Shown: positions 35,027-51,221 of the stretch, in pieces
How the letters are laid out: the number at the start of each line of letters is the position of its first letter
Numbering within the stretch: the stretch's first letter is position 1
Assembly (NCBI GenBank): GCA_045837725.1
Contig: JBEWZL010000011.1
Location: 682,001-746,000 of the forward strand
DNA: 64,000 bases
Source of the DNA: Vermamoeba vermiformis
Lineage: Eukaryota > Tubulinea > Echinamoebida
Direction of reading: 5' to 3'
The notes under the pieces: generated by a model
The model's database searches: none
What the model was told of the DNA's origin: nothing
The model's input: only the letters and a program-made list of their open reading frames with translations
Program-made: the position numbers and the translations under genes

Positions 35027-36249
35027 TTATTGGGTTGTTGTGGTGGATTCGGTTGTCGTTGTAGATCCGCCATCCGGATTTGCACTCGGTTGTTGAGGAC
35101 TAGTTTCAACAGGTATATTATTATTATTATTATTACTAGCGCTATTATCGTTATTATTATTTGCAGCTGTAGTCTGATTTGCATCGCTTTTCTTCTCGTT
35201 GGTGCTGATGGAAATATTGGCATTGATGGACTGATTGATGATCGTTACGAGCCAATCGAGACCTTCCTCGAGACCCCAGCCCTTGAGACCTGAGCACTTG
35301 AATATCGCCCATTGTCTGTCGCGAATGTTCGAGAGACCTGTTTGGTGCAACATCCGGATCTTAGTACAACGAACAAAAAATATTTATACATTAAATATCA
35401 TCACAATAGTATTTATATATCGATATATATATTAGTATAGTAATAATAATGCCATATAGTACCTAAATCGGCGCTAATTGTCGCTACTGGCAGTGCGTTG
35501 GGCAGATCTTGTTTGTTTGCAAATACGAGCATTGGACAGTTCTTCAATTCATCCTCCTATCATTATTATATATAAACATCATAATAATCACACTAATATA
35601 ATAATTTTACTTGTAGTAGCTGCGCTAATTCGCTTTGAGTGATCCCGATCCGTTCAGTATCCGCAGTATCAACGATGAAAATAATCGCATCTGTGTGTTG
35701 ATAATAGCATCGCCAATAAGGTCTTATAATATGATTATTATATGGTCGATATTAAATGTAATTGCACCCCGTACCGAATGTTAGTTTGACCGCCCAGATC
35801 CCAAACTAAAAATTTCGTTAGAAAATTCGTATTATCATGGTATTATACACCTTATAATACTGATATATTTTTTCGATAATTACCTTTGAAATTTATATTT
35901 TTGTAAGCCACAGTTTCCAAATTGAATCCAACAGCTTCACGAAATCAAAATATAGGTTAGAAAATTGCCTAAAAAAACTATAATAATTATATCAATAATT
36001 ACTTGGTATTGTTTGAACGGTTTCGCCACTCGCCAATCGATATAAAATTGTTGTTTTACCAGCGGAATCCAACCCTGACGTCAGCAACGATTAAAATCGC
36101 GAAATACTATAAGATTATGTAGTATACCAACCTAACATTAATATTCTAACCTCTTTTTTGAGATTGAATAACGACGAAAAGAACGACAGCAGATTGCCTA
36201 CAAATCTGTCAGCAATTTGCTATTAATGCACGTGATAACACCTACCCAT
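35027..36249 (-). CDS. ARL1: ARF-like small GTPase, ARL1 type, with long low-complexity C-tail
   Basis: About 230 codons in eight exons. N-terminal [18 protein letters not shown] has the myristoylatable Gly2 (split by an intron after ATGG) and ARF-type amphipathic helix. GTPase motifs: [14 protein letters not shown] (P-loop), TVGFNLETV (switch I), [18 protein letters not shown] (switch II, DxGGQ), [12 protein letters not shown] (NKxD) and [17 protein letters not shown] (SA/G5 region). RPYWRCYY and the flanks are ARL1-like, a Golgi GTPase recruiting GRIP-domain golgins. The protein continues ~60 residues past the normal end with Asn runs (N-N-N-N from repeated AAT/AAC), [10 protein letters not shown] and TTTT blocks, unusual for ARL1. 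It is divergent from the CR-like gene at 36441. Confidence 0.92.
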
Positions 36250-36440
36250 TGAATAAACAAACGATTTGCTATGTATGTGATATTATATACACTAGTGTTC
36301 GACAGATAAACTTATTTTAAAAACACAGAATCTTTTTCGTTCTTTTCTCTTGGAAGGACCAACACGACAATCTACATATATGTATTTGATCCATATATAT
36401 TTGTACTTATAAAACTAATATTAGAGCAGCTGAATTTTCA

Positions 36441-39079
36441 ATGCTTCGCGTTTGTTTATTTGGCCGCTTAATAACCGGAAGAACGGTGTTTCGCGCTAAG
36501 AAAAGTAAGCAAGATAAAAATATTAAATAATTCAATTATTATAGGCTTAATTTTACAATTTTTAGATCTTTCGCCGTGTTCATTTGGTGCATCAGTTTTG
36601 AAGAGGATGCAAATCCGAAAACCAACAATAGGAAGGACTATTTTGAACGTTGGAAGCAACCAAGGCGCTAAACTAGTATCATCAATACGTAATTATGTAC
36701 CGGAAAGGCCAATAGCAGGGTACGCACTTTCTTTTTGAAGTTGTAGATCTGATCTAAGTTTCAGCAATTCTGTCGGGAGCTTACGCGAAATACTAGCAGA
36801 GACGCTTCAAGGAGTAACATCATATCAGTATACTACAGGACCCGAATTGAGATTGCCGTACGATTCGGACTCGCAAATCCACAACGTTTTTCGCATTACC
36901 AATGCATTCGCCAATTCAATTGGTACGAGAGACAAGAAGCGAGAGCGGGCAGTAATAGTGACGGGCATTAGCGGCGCTGGAAAAACGCGATTTTTAATGG
37001 AACTTCCGGGGCTGATCTTGCAAGCCTGCGAGTATCCTGAACAGATCCGATCTGCATTGCTCTTGCGACCGCACGAAATACCGACCGACCAGCTGTTACA
37101 AGCAACATCCCCAGCTCCTCAACAATATGCACAACAGCGACCAGAGCCATCTGCTCCTTCAAATTCTTCGAAACATGGAGTACCAAATCCGGATGCAAAA
37201 TCGTTCGAGGATAAAGTGCAATCACTAAAAGCAGCGCTGAGCAAAAATTGCAAGAAAATCTACATTGAATGGCGACACAACGATCGAGTGTATTTAGACA
37301 GCATTGAACGCAATTGGCCTTCAAGCGTCAGATTAGGCTTGCGCGTAGCAGCGCAGTATTGGTTCCCGAACATCAATTTTGGAAAAATACGCGAGAGGAT
37401 GAGGACTAGTCCTTATTTGGAAAAATTCACTTTGTTAGAAGTGCTCAATGCCATGCACCGCGAAGACGAATCGATTTCAGCAGTGTACATTGCACTCGAT
37501 GAATTTCACACCACGACGCAGTTTCAAGTACCGTCAGAGCGCACAAACATTGGCGACGCGACTGAGATGTTGAGCTGTAGTTTGGCTCGTGCGCTAGTAT
37601 CCGCTGCACGCATGCACGGCAAGTGCTTTGTGTTCGGTGCAATTGCTGGCACGGCACTTTTAGCAGAGGATATTGTCGCAGACACGACGGACGACACTTT
37701 CGTACGCGCACCTATACAACGTCTCAGCTATCACAACGTTCAAAATATCATTCGCCGATCAGATTTCGACGGCACATCTGGCTCTGAATGGATTGCGCTC
37801 AAAGGCTTTGACGCATTAATTAAAATTGTCGCTGGCGTACCCCGAGCAGTTGAATTATTAGTGGAGTTGATCAAGGAGTATCAAATTCTACCTGCAAATA
37901 TCGATGTCGATCGGTGGAGCGCTTGGTTTTTAGCGAGGTACGAACAAAAGTTCAACGTTGCCGCTGTGTTGAACGAAAATAGTTCAAGAATTTGGTCTTT
38001 ATTGCTAGGTGTTGCCGGTTACAATGTAGCCTCTCTTAAAGTCATTGCGGGAACTCTCGATGCTCCATCCACTGTCGCTTCATTGGAGAAAGTTGGTTTT
38101 TTCTCTACCGTTGACAAACCAACGGGCAGTGACTGGGAAAAATGCTACAATGCTTGTCGACGCTTGCGCTCAATCACAGTGTTAGATGTTCCGCTTCCTC
38201 TTTTGTTAATAATGGTTCGTAAAAAGATCCAGATTAGCAGTCCGGATCCCGCTCGTCCATTCTCAGAGACTGAAGGTACGTACACATATATCGACTGTTC
38301 TATTTTACTAACTATTCTTTTGTAGCTACAGAGCTGGGGAACCAAGTGGCAGATCTGGCTTACTACATTAATCTCAGCTGGGATGAAAAGCTCCCCCTAA
38401 TTCATTTGTTATTCCGCTGGAATATTTTCAACTTTGCGGACAATAACGAGTACATTAGCGCTGCTGATTTGTTTGTTGGCGGTCTCTTCAGCCCAGAATT
38501 TGGCGCTAGACAGTTTGTAAAGGAACCGACGGTCATTGGGATCAATCGCAATCCTGTACAAGGCGTGTGTGCTACAATGGGCAAAAAAAAAGGGCGTTTT
38601 TCAACTGCCGGCGTTCAAAAAGTAACGGATTCGGTGAGTCAGATCGATTTTTAAAGTAATTTCGTACTAATATTATGATTATTTAGGTGGAATTGCACGG
38701 GTCAGTGCTCAAATTCAGCGACATGTCGTCACAAACTCGCGGAGTTGTCTTTGGCGGCACCGATTTGTTCGACAGTCACATCCGCTTGTGGATCAAAGAA
38801 GGACGTAAGAAGCGTCGAGCCATCATTTGGATTGATGCAAAACATACTGTTCCAGGCAGTAGTGAGCTGACATTGCGAGAAGTCCGTAAAATCATCAAAA
38901 AGCGCAAATTCTTGGAAGAGAACTTGCCGCAGTACGTGCACTTGGCGGTCATTTATTCCAATCGGGCGTACAACGGCGGAGTACCTCCAGATCCGAACAC
39001 TTGTGTCATAAGCAAAGATGGCATGTCGTTCTCGATGTCAACTCTGATGAATCGGTGGCTGTTAGGCGAGAACATTTAA
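36441..39079 (+). CDS. Crinkler-RHS-like P-loop NTPase with a putative PD-(D/E)XK nuclease domain
   Basis: About 720 codons in five exons, dominated by a long exon (36765-38276). N-terminus MLRVCLFGRLITGRTVFRAK is basic and without a signal peptide. The NTPase part has VIVTGISGAGKTRFLMELPG (Walker A), YIALDEFHTTTQF (Walker B, DEFH) and SRALVSAARMHG-like, VPRAVELLVELIKEYQ helices. The last exons carry VHGSVLKF-like, RGVVFGGTDLFDSHIRLWIK and AIIWIDAKHTVPG, where D-x-K after a hydrophobic strand (IWIDAK) fits the PD-(D/E)XK core, then LAVIYSNRAYNGG. This layout matches CR (Crinkler-RHS-type) proteins: STAND-like NTPase plus REase toxin-like domain, described in oomycetes, fungi and amoebae. Function here unknown; could be effector or internal selfish/defence protein. 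Confidence 0.65.
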
Positions 39080-39234
39080 GTCATCATAAGCAATAAAAAT
39101 ACCGCAATTTAAAAATTAACAATATTTGTCGCTAATTTTGCAATGCAGACCCTGGTCAAATAACCCTTATATGGAATGAAGTGTGGAAACGTTAGGATTG
39201 CAATTCTTTGTTACTGAAGCCTGCTTTGTGTCTG

Positions 39235-42035
39235 TCAAACAGTCTTCCGTGGGCCTCTTATGATCTCGGTCAGGAACGGATGTTGCACTGCTTGTGTAGC
39301 GGAGAAGCGAACCGCCGGATCTGTTTCGAGCAACCATCTAAACAGATCCACTGCATAACAAGGATCAGTATTCGATAATATCAAGTCATTTTGTACTTAC
39401 CAGCGCTCGGCGTTGCCACGTGGGTTAATTTTCCTTCCTCGAGCCAATCAATCATCAATTTAATGTCGTCTTCTGTATTTAATTCAATATCGTACATCTA
39501 TATATGAATAATATTATTAAGATCTATATGATTTATAAGAGTTTCATACGTACCAATGACGCGCAGACTAACGCAGCAGAATAACTGTCGGATTTGACAG
39601 AGCCGTACCGTTTAGAGCGCCTCATGTCTTCGATGGTGAAGCAACACATTTCCTGCAGCTCAGGTGGCTTGTAATAATCGGTGCCGAAGAATATATCGAA
39701 CTCTTCTGCATCCTCGTTCATTGCAAACTAAAAATTTGTAAGCGAAATAAGAAACTTATTAGGATTGATTCAATCGGCCTTAATTTACCTCAAAGCCTGT
39801 TAACTTGTAGTTCTTTTTCTTGTCCATCATAATATTGCTTGGTTTGATGTCGCGATGCAGGTAGTTCCTTTTGTGGATGCGCGCCAATGACTATTCAAAA
39901 TGTTAGACGTGGCTACATCGTTACATTACTTACGTGCATAATATCTATAGTAATGTTTTGAAGCTCTTTTGCGCTATCGATGCGTTTAGGCAATGGATAA
40001 AGTCGTTCTAAGATCAAGTAGCCTAATGTACTGTTCTCGATCTGCCCCCACGTGTGCAACCATTCAATTCCCGGACCTAATATTATAACCAATCAATAAA
40101 ATATTATCGTTTCGAAACTTAATTTGAACTTTTGAAGCGAGATTCGGAAGACAAGATCCTGAACCAAAATTGTAGCATTACATACCTCTTAATTTTGCTA
40201 GTACCGCTGATTCTTTTTCAATACGACGCCACGGAGCTATTTTAATAATACCCACACCTTTGTCTTTACGACACTCGAATATTTTTACTTCGCCATTCTG
40301 CATCCGAAGAATTAGTTCCATGAAAAAACGATTAAATAACGAATGACTTACGTCTTTAATCAGGTCAATATGACTGAATCCATTGGTTATTAGTTTATCG
40401 CAGAACTGTTTTATATGCGCTGAATCTTCGACGGATGTAGCAGCTCGATCGTGTAACGTATCGACTGGTCTTAGGCCCAGCTTATTTTCTATACTAATAG
40501 GGTTCTTCTTATTCAAAGCTCCATTTTGAGTAGCATTGCTATGTGGTAGTATGACGTTAGGACTATGATTTTCTTTGTCGGCTTGATCCACATCCGCTGC
40601 TCGTTTAATAGACTCGATCTTGTTCGAATACGATTGCTTCTTCTCAACTTTATTAATAATACTCTCTTTAATGAACGGATGGTGCAGTGCTTGTGTTGCC
40701 GAGAAACGTACGGTCGGATCTTTTTCGAGTAACCATCGAAACAGATCCACTACAAAGCGTACAAGTTTAATAACAAGTAATAATAATAACGCGCGTTGAC
40801 CAAGTTTGACCGATTTTCACTTACCAGCACTAGGCGTGGCCACGTGTTCTAGTATTCGGTCGTCGAGCCAATCGCTTATCGTTTTAATGTCATTTATCGT
40901 GCCCAATTCGATATCGTACATCTATATAAGAATAGTATTAAGAGCTATATGATTTAAGATAGTTTCATACCAATGATGCGCAGACCAACGCAGCAGAATA
41001 AGTATCGGATTTGGCGGATCCATACCGTTTAGAGCGTCTCATGTCTTCGATGGTGAAGCAACACATTTCCTGCAGTTCAGGTGGCTTGTAAAAATCGGTG
41101 CCGAAGAATATATCGAACTCTTCTGCGTCCTCATGCATCGCAAACTAATAATTTGTAAGCGAAATTTAGTTTTATTAGTATTAATTTGTGAAGAGTTAGA
41201 AATACCTCAAAGTCTATTAGCTTTATGTGCTTATTCATGTCCATCATAATATTGCTCGGTTTGACGTCGCGATGCAGGTAGTTCCTTTTGTGGATGCGCG
41301 CCAACGCCTGGAGTTAAGGTTAATCATTACCATACCTTAAATAACTTTGTTCTTACGTCCATGATGCCCGCAGTAATATGTCGAAGCTCTTGTATGTTAT
41401 CGACGCGTTTCGGTAATGGATAGAGTCGTTCTAAGATCATGTAACCGAACTTGCTGTTCTCGATCTGGCCGCTCGTGTACAAACGTTCAACGCCTGGACC
41501 TAGCAACATCATTATTAATATAATGCAAGATTGCAATCCAGACTAAGATGGGCTTTAACTAACTTAGTAGCCAAGATCTGATGCTAAAGATCGTTTCGAC
41601 GAATATTCTCTACTCACGTACCTTGTAGTTGCGTTAATGCAAGAACCTCCTTTTCAACGCGCATCCATGGAGCCAATTTAATAGCATACAGCTCAGTCTC
41701 TTTGCAGCATTCGAAGATCTTGGCCTCACCGTGCTGTGGCCTCAATTAGAACAACAGGAAGCAATGCGATCTATGACGTACCTTTTTAATCAGCTTGATA
41801 TTATTAAAGCCATTGGCAACTAAAACATCGCGTAATTGCTTCTCGTGTGCTGAATCTTCTTCGATCAAAGCTGCATCTTCTGCTGTAATTAATCGTTCGT
41901 CATCTGTCTATTTTATTAATTATTAATCGGCTATTTAATAGCACTTAATACTTTGTTAATAGCTTGCCCATAATTTAAATTTATTCTGGCGGGATCTATG
42001 CAGTTCATTGCTTCCATTGTCATGACTGATTCCAT
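39235..42035 (-). CDS. Protein with two tandem atypical kinase domains (second lacks DFG Asp)
   Basis: About 700 codons in some fifteen short exons, with no stop between the two kinase cassettes. Cassette 1 (41960-40640): YAIKLAPWMRVEKEV (catalytic Lys), ALARIHKRNYLHRDVKPSN (HRDxKxxN), IKLIDFE (Asp present, Gly replaced by Glu), FFGTDFYKPPELQ (activation segment) and RFSATQALHHPF. Cassette 2 (40400-39235): GIIKIAPWRRIEKES, SLARIHKRNYLHRDIKPSN, but YKLTGFE where the DFG Asp is Gly. The two are near identical in places (one mismatch in 51 bases at 39625 and 41040), indicating recent duplication. Cassette 1 may be active, cassette 2 is probably a pseudokinase or regulator. Start uses ATG 42035 after a 5' intron; upstream coding is not excluded. 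Confidence 0.75.
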
Positions 42036-42456
42036 ACTTGCGCTACAATATCTAATAACATTAATTATTAATTTTGATCGTTTGGCGCGTGCTGAAGAAA
42101 GATTATAAGAAGTTTACCTCGATTTGTTAGATCTAGTAGAGCGTGTTTGCGTTTAATGCCAAGAATTTGCCTTAAAATTGCTTGACAATTATAACTTCGC
42201 TGCTTTGAATGGTTTGAAATCGGATCTACATTCAAAACTGAAAGTTGAACAAAACTTAATTTTTAGGTTTACCAGATCCGTCGGAAAAAAATACCTCGAC
42301 AAATCCTAGGATCAAATAGCGTTATTAAAGTATGCTCTCGGTGCGGCGTTGCAGCGCTCAAACGGAATTTTCAATGCTCTAAATTTGGCTGTTGGTTTTT
42401 GTGACAAACAGTTGCAATGTTATTTTTTTCTCGTGCAGAACTACAGCAGCAACACG

Positions 42457-45898
<3,442 letters not shown>

Positions 45899-46280
45899 GC
45901 GGATTTGCTACAGCATCCAAAACTCAAAACCCTTATTTAATTTAATTTATGCCTGTAAAGTGTAGAATATTCTTGTTTGTTATTATTTAATACCATTATT
46001 ATCATTGTAGACGCTAGTGTGCGAACTCTGCGGCAAAAAAATAAAACCTTTGCATTTTGACGTCAGATTTGCTTTCAAACTCTCATTAAACGCGTAAATA
46101 ATGTCATAAATACTTAATACTGGTCTTAATTAGCCTATTTTACATCTTTAGCGGTGAAATACAAAGTTTTCAACCGGATCTTGTTCGTTTAATTTTTTTG
46201 AGACGAAGAACAGGAGAGATTTGGATTTATAATCTCCTAATTAGCTTCGTCTTGTATATACACCAATCTATATATTTACG
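45899..46280. other. Intergenic region between the NDR kinase and SLC35B1 genes
   Basis: About 380 bp. AAATAAAACC at about 46039 is a likely polyadenylation signal of the NDR gene, and CCGGATCTTG at 46174 repeats the motif seen in nearby introns. No exon or RNA gene is evident. Confidence 0.4.
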
Positions 46281-48405
46281 ATGACCGATCGTCGATATAT
46301 AGCTGATATTGCGAACAGTTTAATACCCGAAACGGATGAAGAAGCAATCTGGATAGATCACAGCAGAAATAAGCCCAAAAAGAACAAAAAACGGTCAAAT
46401 TTATTTGATTTTACAGTGGGCACTGGCGGCATATTTATTTGCTACTTAATCTACGGTATCTTGCAGGAAACGATGTAAGATTATAATTTAATTTTAAAAA
46501 TTATCAAAATAATAATAATACGCGATCCCTATTGCTAACTCGCTGTATATGACACTAAGTACGATAAATATAATAATTTTAATTATTATTAACGCGGATG
46601 TAGCACGGGCACAAAACGAGGAGAAACAGGCGAACAATTTCAATCTGCAACGTTTTTAATGACAGTACAATGTATTGCTAATACTATATTTGCTGCTATA
46701 CGTAAGTATTACAAACGTACGATAATTAACTTGTAATTGAATCAAGATCACCAAATCCGAAAAAATTAACCGTTATAAATTTAAATATTATTCTGAACGC
46801 GATCTTCGCTTTATAACTTCGTATACTACAATATCAAATATATTATGATTATTTTGGTATTTTACAAGTAATTTTTTTCTGATTTTTGTACTGGATGTAG
46901 TTATGCGCGGTAAAGAATGGACGAGCAGTGTGCCGCAACGCGATTACATTACGACTGCCTTTTCATATCTCGGAGGCATGGCTGCATCGTATCTAGCACT
47001 CGATTACATTAATTTTCCGACGATTACCTTGGCCAAGAGTTGCAAAATGATTCCAGTCATGATCACCGGATCCATCATGCATGGGTACGTAACTTTCATA
47101 ATATAGACATATTATACAATATAATATTACGAACGGTTACCTCGTTTATGATAATATCGAAAAATTAAAATATTCAAATCCGGATCTTGAACAAAAAGCT
47201 TTGCTTTTATTTATTATATCGCCGTATTAGGAAATTTATTCTACCAATATTTATATTTTCGGTTATTAAACCTTTGGCACGATAACTATAATTACTTATA
47301 ATTTTGATTTTACTACGCGTTGTTCTTATTTCGATGGTTCGTGTACTAATTAGGCAATTATTTCCAAATATAGCAAAAAGTATTCACGCGTGGAGTACGC
47401 ACGAATGGCACTGATAGCAGTCGGCGTGACGTTTTTCATGTTGAAACGATTGGATTTTTATCCGACGAGCGAACTCATGTCCGACATTTCCTCGTCGATC
47501 GATCTATCAGTCCTAATCGGGATTAGTTTGACAGTACTGTCACTCGCATTTGACGGCTACACTGGCTCCACTCAAGACACCTTCATTGCGCAGCACAAAC
47601 CGTCCACGCAACAGCTCATGTTTTACGTAAGTCACGCTGAACTCTACAAAAATTATCAAGTTTATGTTAATATTATCGTGATTAATACCAAATAAGGAAA
47701 TATCATTGAATCGACCCATACAAATTTAACTTCAAAATTCTTTCGTACAAACTACGTTTTTTTCACGCGTCATTCATAGACTCGTAATAATATTACTACT
47801 AATATGGACAATATTATTTTGGATCGAGGTCATAGTTTGACACGTGTCAAAGAAAAATACTTTTCGCGGTGCAAATTGGATCCGGATTTTATACAAAACT
47901 AACGTGTTAATTTGTTCGTATAGACGAACTTATGGTCCGTCGTGATCCTATTGGTCAATTCGCTGTTCATTCAAACCAGCACCATGTCGTACTCCATCGA
48001 CTTTTTGGCGCGACATCCGAGCGTCATTTTAGAACTCATGCTGTTTTGCGTTGTGTCGTGTCTGGGTCAAATATTTGTATTTTTTACCGTCAATCATTTA
48101 GGTAAGTCGGAAACACCTCCATTTTACCAAATAAGGAAAACGAAAGACCGATCCTTTATCAGATTCAGATCCGCTTTCCATACCAAATTAATTCTCAATT
48201 TAACACTTTTATAGGCGCACTTACATTGAGCGTGATCACCACTACGCGCAAGTTCTTCACAATTTTAATGTCCGTGCTGCTGTTCGACCATGAGCTGAAG
48301 TGGCACCAACACTTCGGCATGCTGTTGGTCTTTGCAGCGCTTGGCTGGGAGATTTACATGAGATACCACAGCAAAAAAGACAAAAAACAGCAAAAAATAC
48401 ATTAA
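46281..48405 (+). CDS. SLC35B1: ER nucleotide(-sugar) transporter, SLC35B1/HUT1 family
   Basis: About 370 codons in seven exons. Cytosolic N-terminus, then ~10 hydrophobic spans including GTGGIFICYLIYGILQE, ATFLMTVQCIANTIFAA, ITLAKSCKMIPVMITGSIM (the family KSCK/PVMITG motif), VEYARMALIAVGVTFFML, LTVLSLAFDGYTGSTQDT and GALTLSVITTTRKFFTILMS (TRKFFT signature). It ends with a Lys-rich KKDKKQQKIH, plausibly ER retrieval. SLC35B1 was first described as a UDP-galactose transporter and later in human as an ER ATP/ADP exchanger; either substrate is possible here. Two introns exceed 200 nt. Convergent with the DFE kinase gene (stop at 48560). Confidence 0.93.
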
Positions 48406-48559
48406 AATGTACATTAATTACTAAAAACGAAAACATACTTCCTTGTCTGTCAGCACTTGGTTAGGCTTGCAAAGTTTTACCATGCAGCTGGTTTGTACAA
48501 GCACCACTTTGTAGTATCTACATGTAGTCTGTTTTTTCTTTCAAGGCCAGACTGGAGAA

Positions 48560-51221
48560 TCAGGACTTGTCAAAGAACTGGTGTTGCAGTATTTGCGATG
48601 CTGAATATCGCATGTGTGGTGATGGATGCAACAATTTGCAAATCATATCGACTGGTGCAAAAAGTAATGGTTAGCATTATCTTAGACTAATTACAGTTGT
48701 ACATACGTGCCAATTCTGTCATGACACCAGTGATTTTTCCCTCATTGATCCACTCAAGCATGTCTTCAACATCACCTTCCCATCGCAAATTGATGCCATA
48801 CATCTGTTACATTGTATTAATACCAACATTTAAGCAACATCCTTGCCATACCATTGATGCAATTACCAATCCAAGAGCATAGCTGTCGGCTTTGTCTGAT
48901 CCTTGGATGTGCCCTTGAATCAACTTTTGTGCACTGTAACCATGTGCATAGCATGTATCGAATAGCTCTGGGGGCTTGTACATTGCCGTGCCATATAAGG
49001 TTATAAAGTCTGTGGCTGCCACATCCATTGCACACTTAAGATTGTTATTAAAACAGTTTGTCATATCAAATCATTACCTCAAAGTCAATCAATCTTATTT
49101 GATTATCTTTGGTCATCATGATATTGCTATGCTTAATGTCTCTGTGGATCCAATTCTTTTTATGAATAAAAGCAAGGGCCTAAATATTTATAGGTAAGAA
49201 AGTACACCCTACACATTCAAAATACTTACCTCAAGCATTTGCCTTGATATGACTCTACTTTCTTCAGTTGATTTAAATGCTTCAGGCAAGTTGTACAATC
49301 GTTCAAGAACTATGTAGCCCAACTTCTCATGTCCAGGTATTTCACCTTGTGCATAAATGCGTACAATGCCATTATGTTCTACAACAAATTGTGTTAAATC
49401 AACCTTTAGAATGAGCACCTACTTTTGTTGAATACTTTCAAGGCAGCAACTTCATATTGAATTTGAAGCAGAGAGTTGATTTTAAATGCAAATAGATTCG
49501 TTCCTCCTTTCACTTCAAACACAGTAGAAAGTCCATACTGAAACTATTAATCAAGGGTTGGACATTGAAAACAATACTTACTTGATGCACAAATTTGATA
49601 TCAGTGTAGCCTCTCTTTTCCAGATCAGCACAAAATTCTTGAATTTGCAACAACAATTTTGTTTGTTTGACTTCATCTTTGCTTTCAGTGCATGAGTTGC
49701 TTTTGTCATTGGTATTGTTGCTTGGATCAGATGCATTGAGGCCAATAATGCCATCAAGAGTTTGATTCAGTGAAGTCATTTCTGATTCTGTCAATTTGTT
49801 CTCTTCTGCAAGCTTACGAATCCACTTGATTAAAGTGTTGTAATTGGGTGTGAGCTTCTTGAATACTTCTTGCAAGTATGCAGCCAGTCTGTAGACTATT
49901 GCACCGCAATGGAAAGCAGCACTCAAACTGTCAAGCTGTCCAGCCCAAACAGTGTGTACTTCTTTTTGATTATTTCCATTGAGATCTTTAGTCATGACTT
50001 GTAGAGACCAATCATAGCCATGAGAATAAATTCCAAAGGTGAATTCTGGTGGTTCAACCCAAACCAATTCATGAATTTGTTGTATGCAATTCATTTCACC
50101 GGCAAGTTTTGAGCTGATAACAATTAATTTTCTTCAACACTGCAAAAGCATACTTACATGTCTTGAGCATCATCTGACCCTGTGAATTCAGCTACAACAG
50201 TAGGCAATAAAACTTCATTTGTGCCCAAGCAGACTCCAAAGTCAAGCAATAACTCCAAGCATGTACAAAGATCTTCCATATTTGGCAATAGTGATTCGAC
50301 GTAACTGTCACCACCAACCTTCTTAACTATGAAAAGCCCCATAACAGCATCTGGTCTTAGATCACTGAGCTTTGGATTGACATTCACTGGTGAGAACAAC
50401 TGCTTATCTGGCCCACAAAAATAGCCAAAAGATTGTGCTAATAACGCGTTTGCAAACAGTGATACGTGTGGCTCGCTTAATTTTTCGTTACCACGCCAAA
50501 TTGTGTTGTAGATGGTTCCAAGAGACATAAATAGTGCATCACGATGACAATTAGAGGTCTCTAGAGCAAAAGATTCTTTTGTGCCCATTGCGAGCAAATC
50601 TGGCGAGACTTTCAGCAACAGATCGCCATCGTGGAACTTAATTAACCCGTCAGAACGCTGCAACAAAGATGAGAATATGGTTACTAATAAACGTAGATGC
50701 CTAACGCTTACCAATTGAAAGATCTTGCGAATCTGCTCGGGCACAACGACATCCGTAGAAAGTATTTGCCAAGGGAAATGTGGCATTGCTCGAATAGAAC
50801 TTGCCAAGGAATTTTGCGATCGTGCAAAAAGCTCTATAACATTATCTGCTTTAATAAAACCTTCTGAAACACGCTCGGATGTCGCAATTTCATTTTGCTG
50901 GCGAGTGTTTTGTTCTATACTCGCCTAAATATATATAACAATTAGCATCCTTCATAATAGTAATATTTAGTAATAAATGGACTTTCATTCAAATGAACTG
51001 GCGTCCGAAAAAGCCTTCTTCGTATACTTTTTGGCTCTATGAAGTAATAATTTAAATATACTATACCAAGAAATATGTTGCAACTTATTGCTTCATTTAC
51101 CTTTATTCGGCGTGATTGCAATGTGAGGCAGAACGTCCAAGATTTGATCTGTCGCATCCCGTTGTAGAGAATTCAGTACGGAATTGGTGTTAAAAGCAAG
51201 CTCATAATTATTCTCTTCCAT
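48560..51221 (-). CDS. DFE-motif protein kinase with large N-terminal domain
   Basis: About 880 codons. The C-terminal kinase has FAFKINSLLQIQYEV (catalytic Lys), ALAFIHKKNWIHRDIKHSN (HRDxKxxN), IRLIDFE (DFE rather than DFG), TLYGTAMYKPPELF and SADSYALGLVIASMV-like segment, ending RYSASQILQHQFFDKS. The ~550-residue N-terminal part (50800-49510) has ESFALETSNCHRDALFMSLG, LFANALLAQSFGYFCGPDKQ and TLIKWIRKLAEENKLTESEM and is not recognised. Kinase sequence resembles the two cassettes of the gene at 39-42 kb, so they form one local family. The 5' end starts ATG 51221; the second coding exon near 50950-51060 does not join cleanly, so the first ~60 residues are uncertain. Confidence 0.75.
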
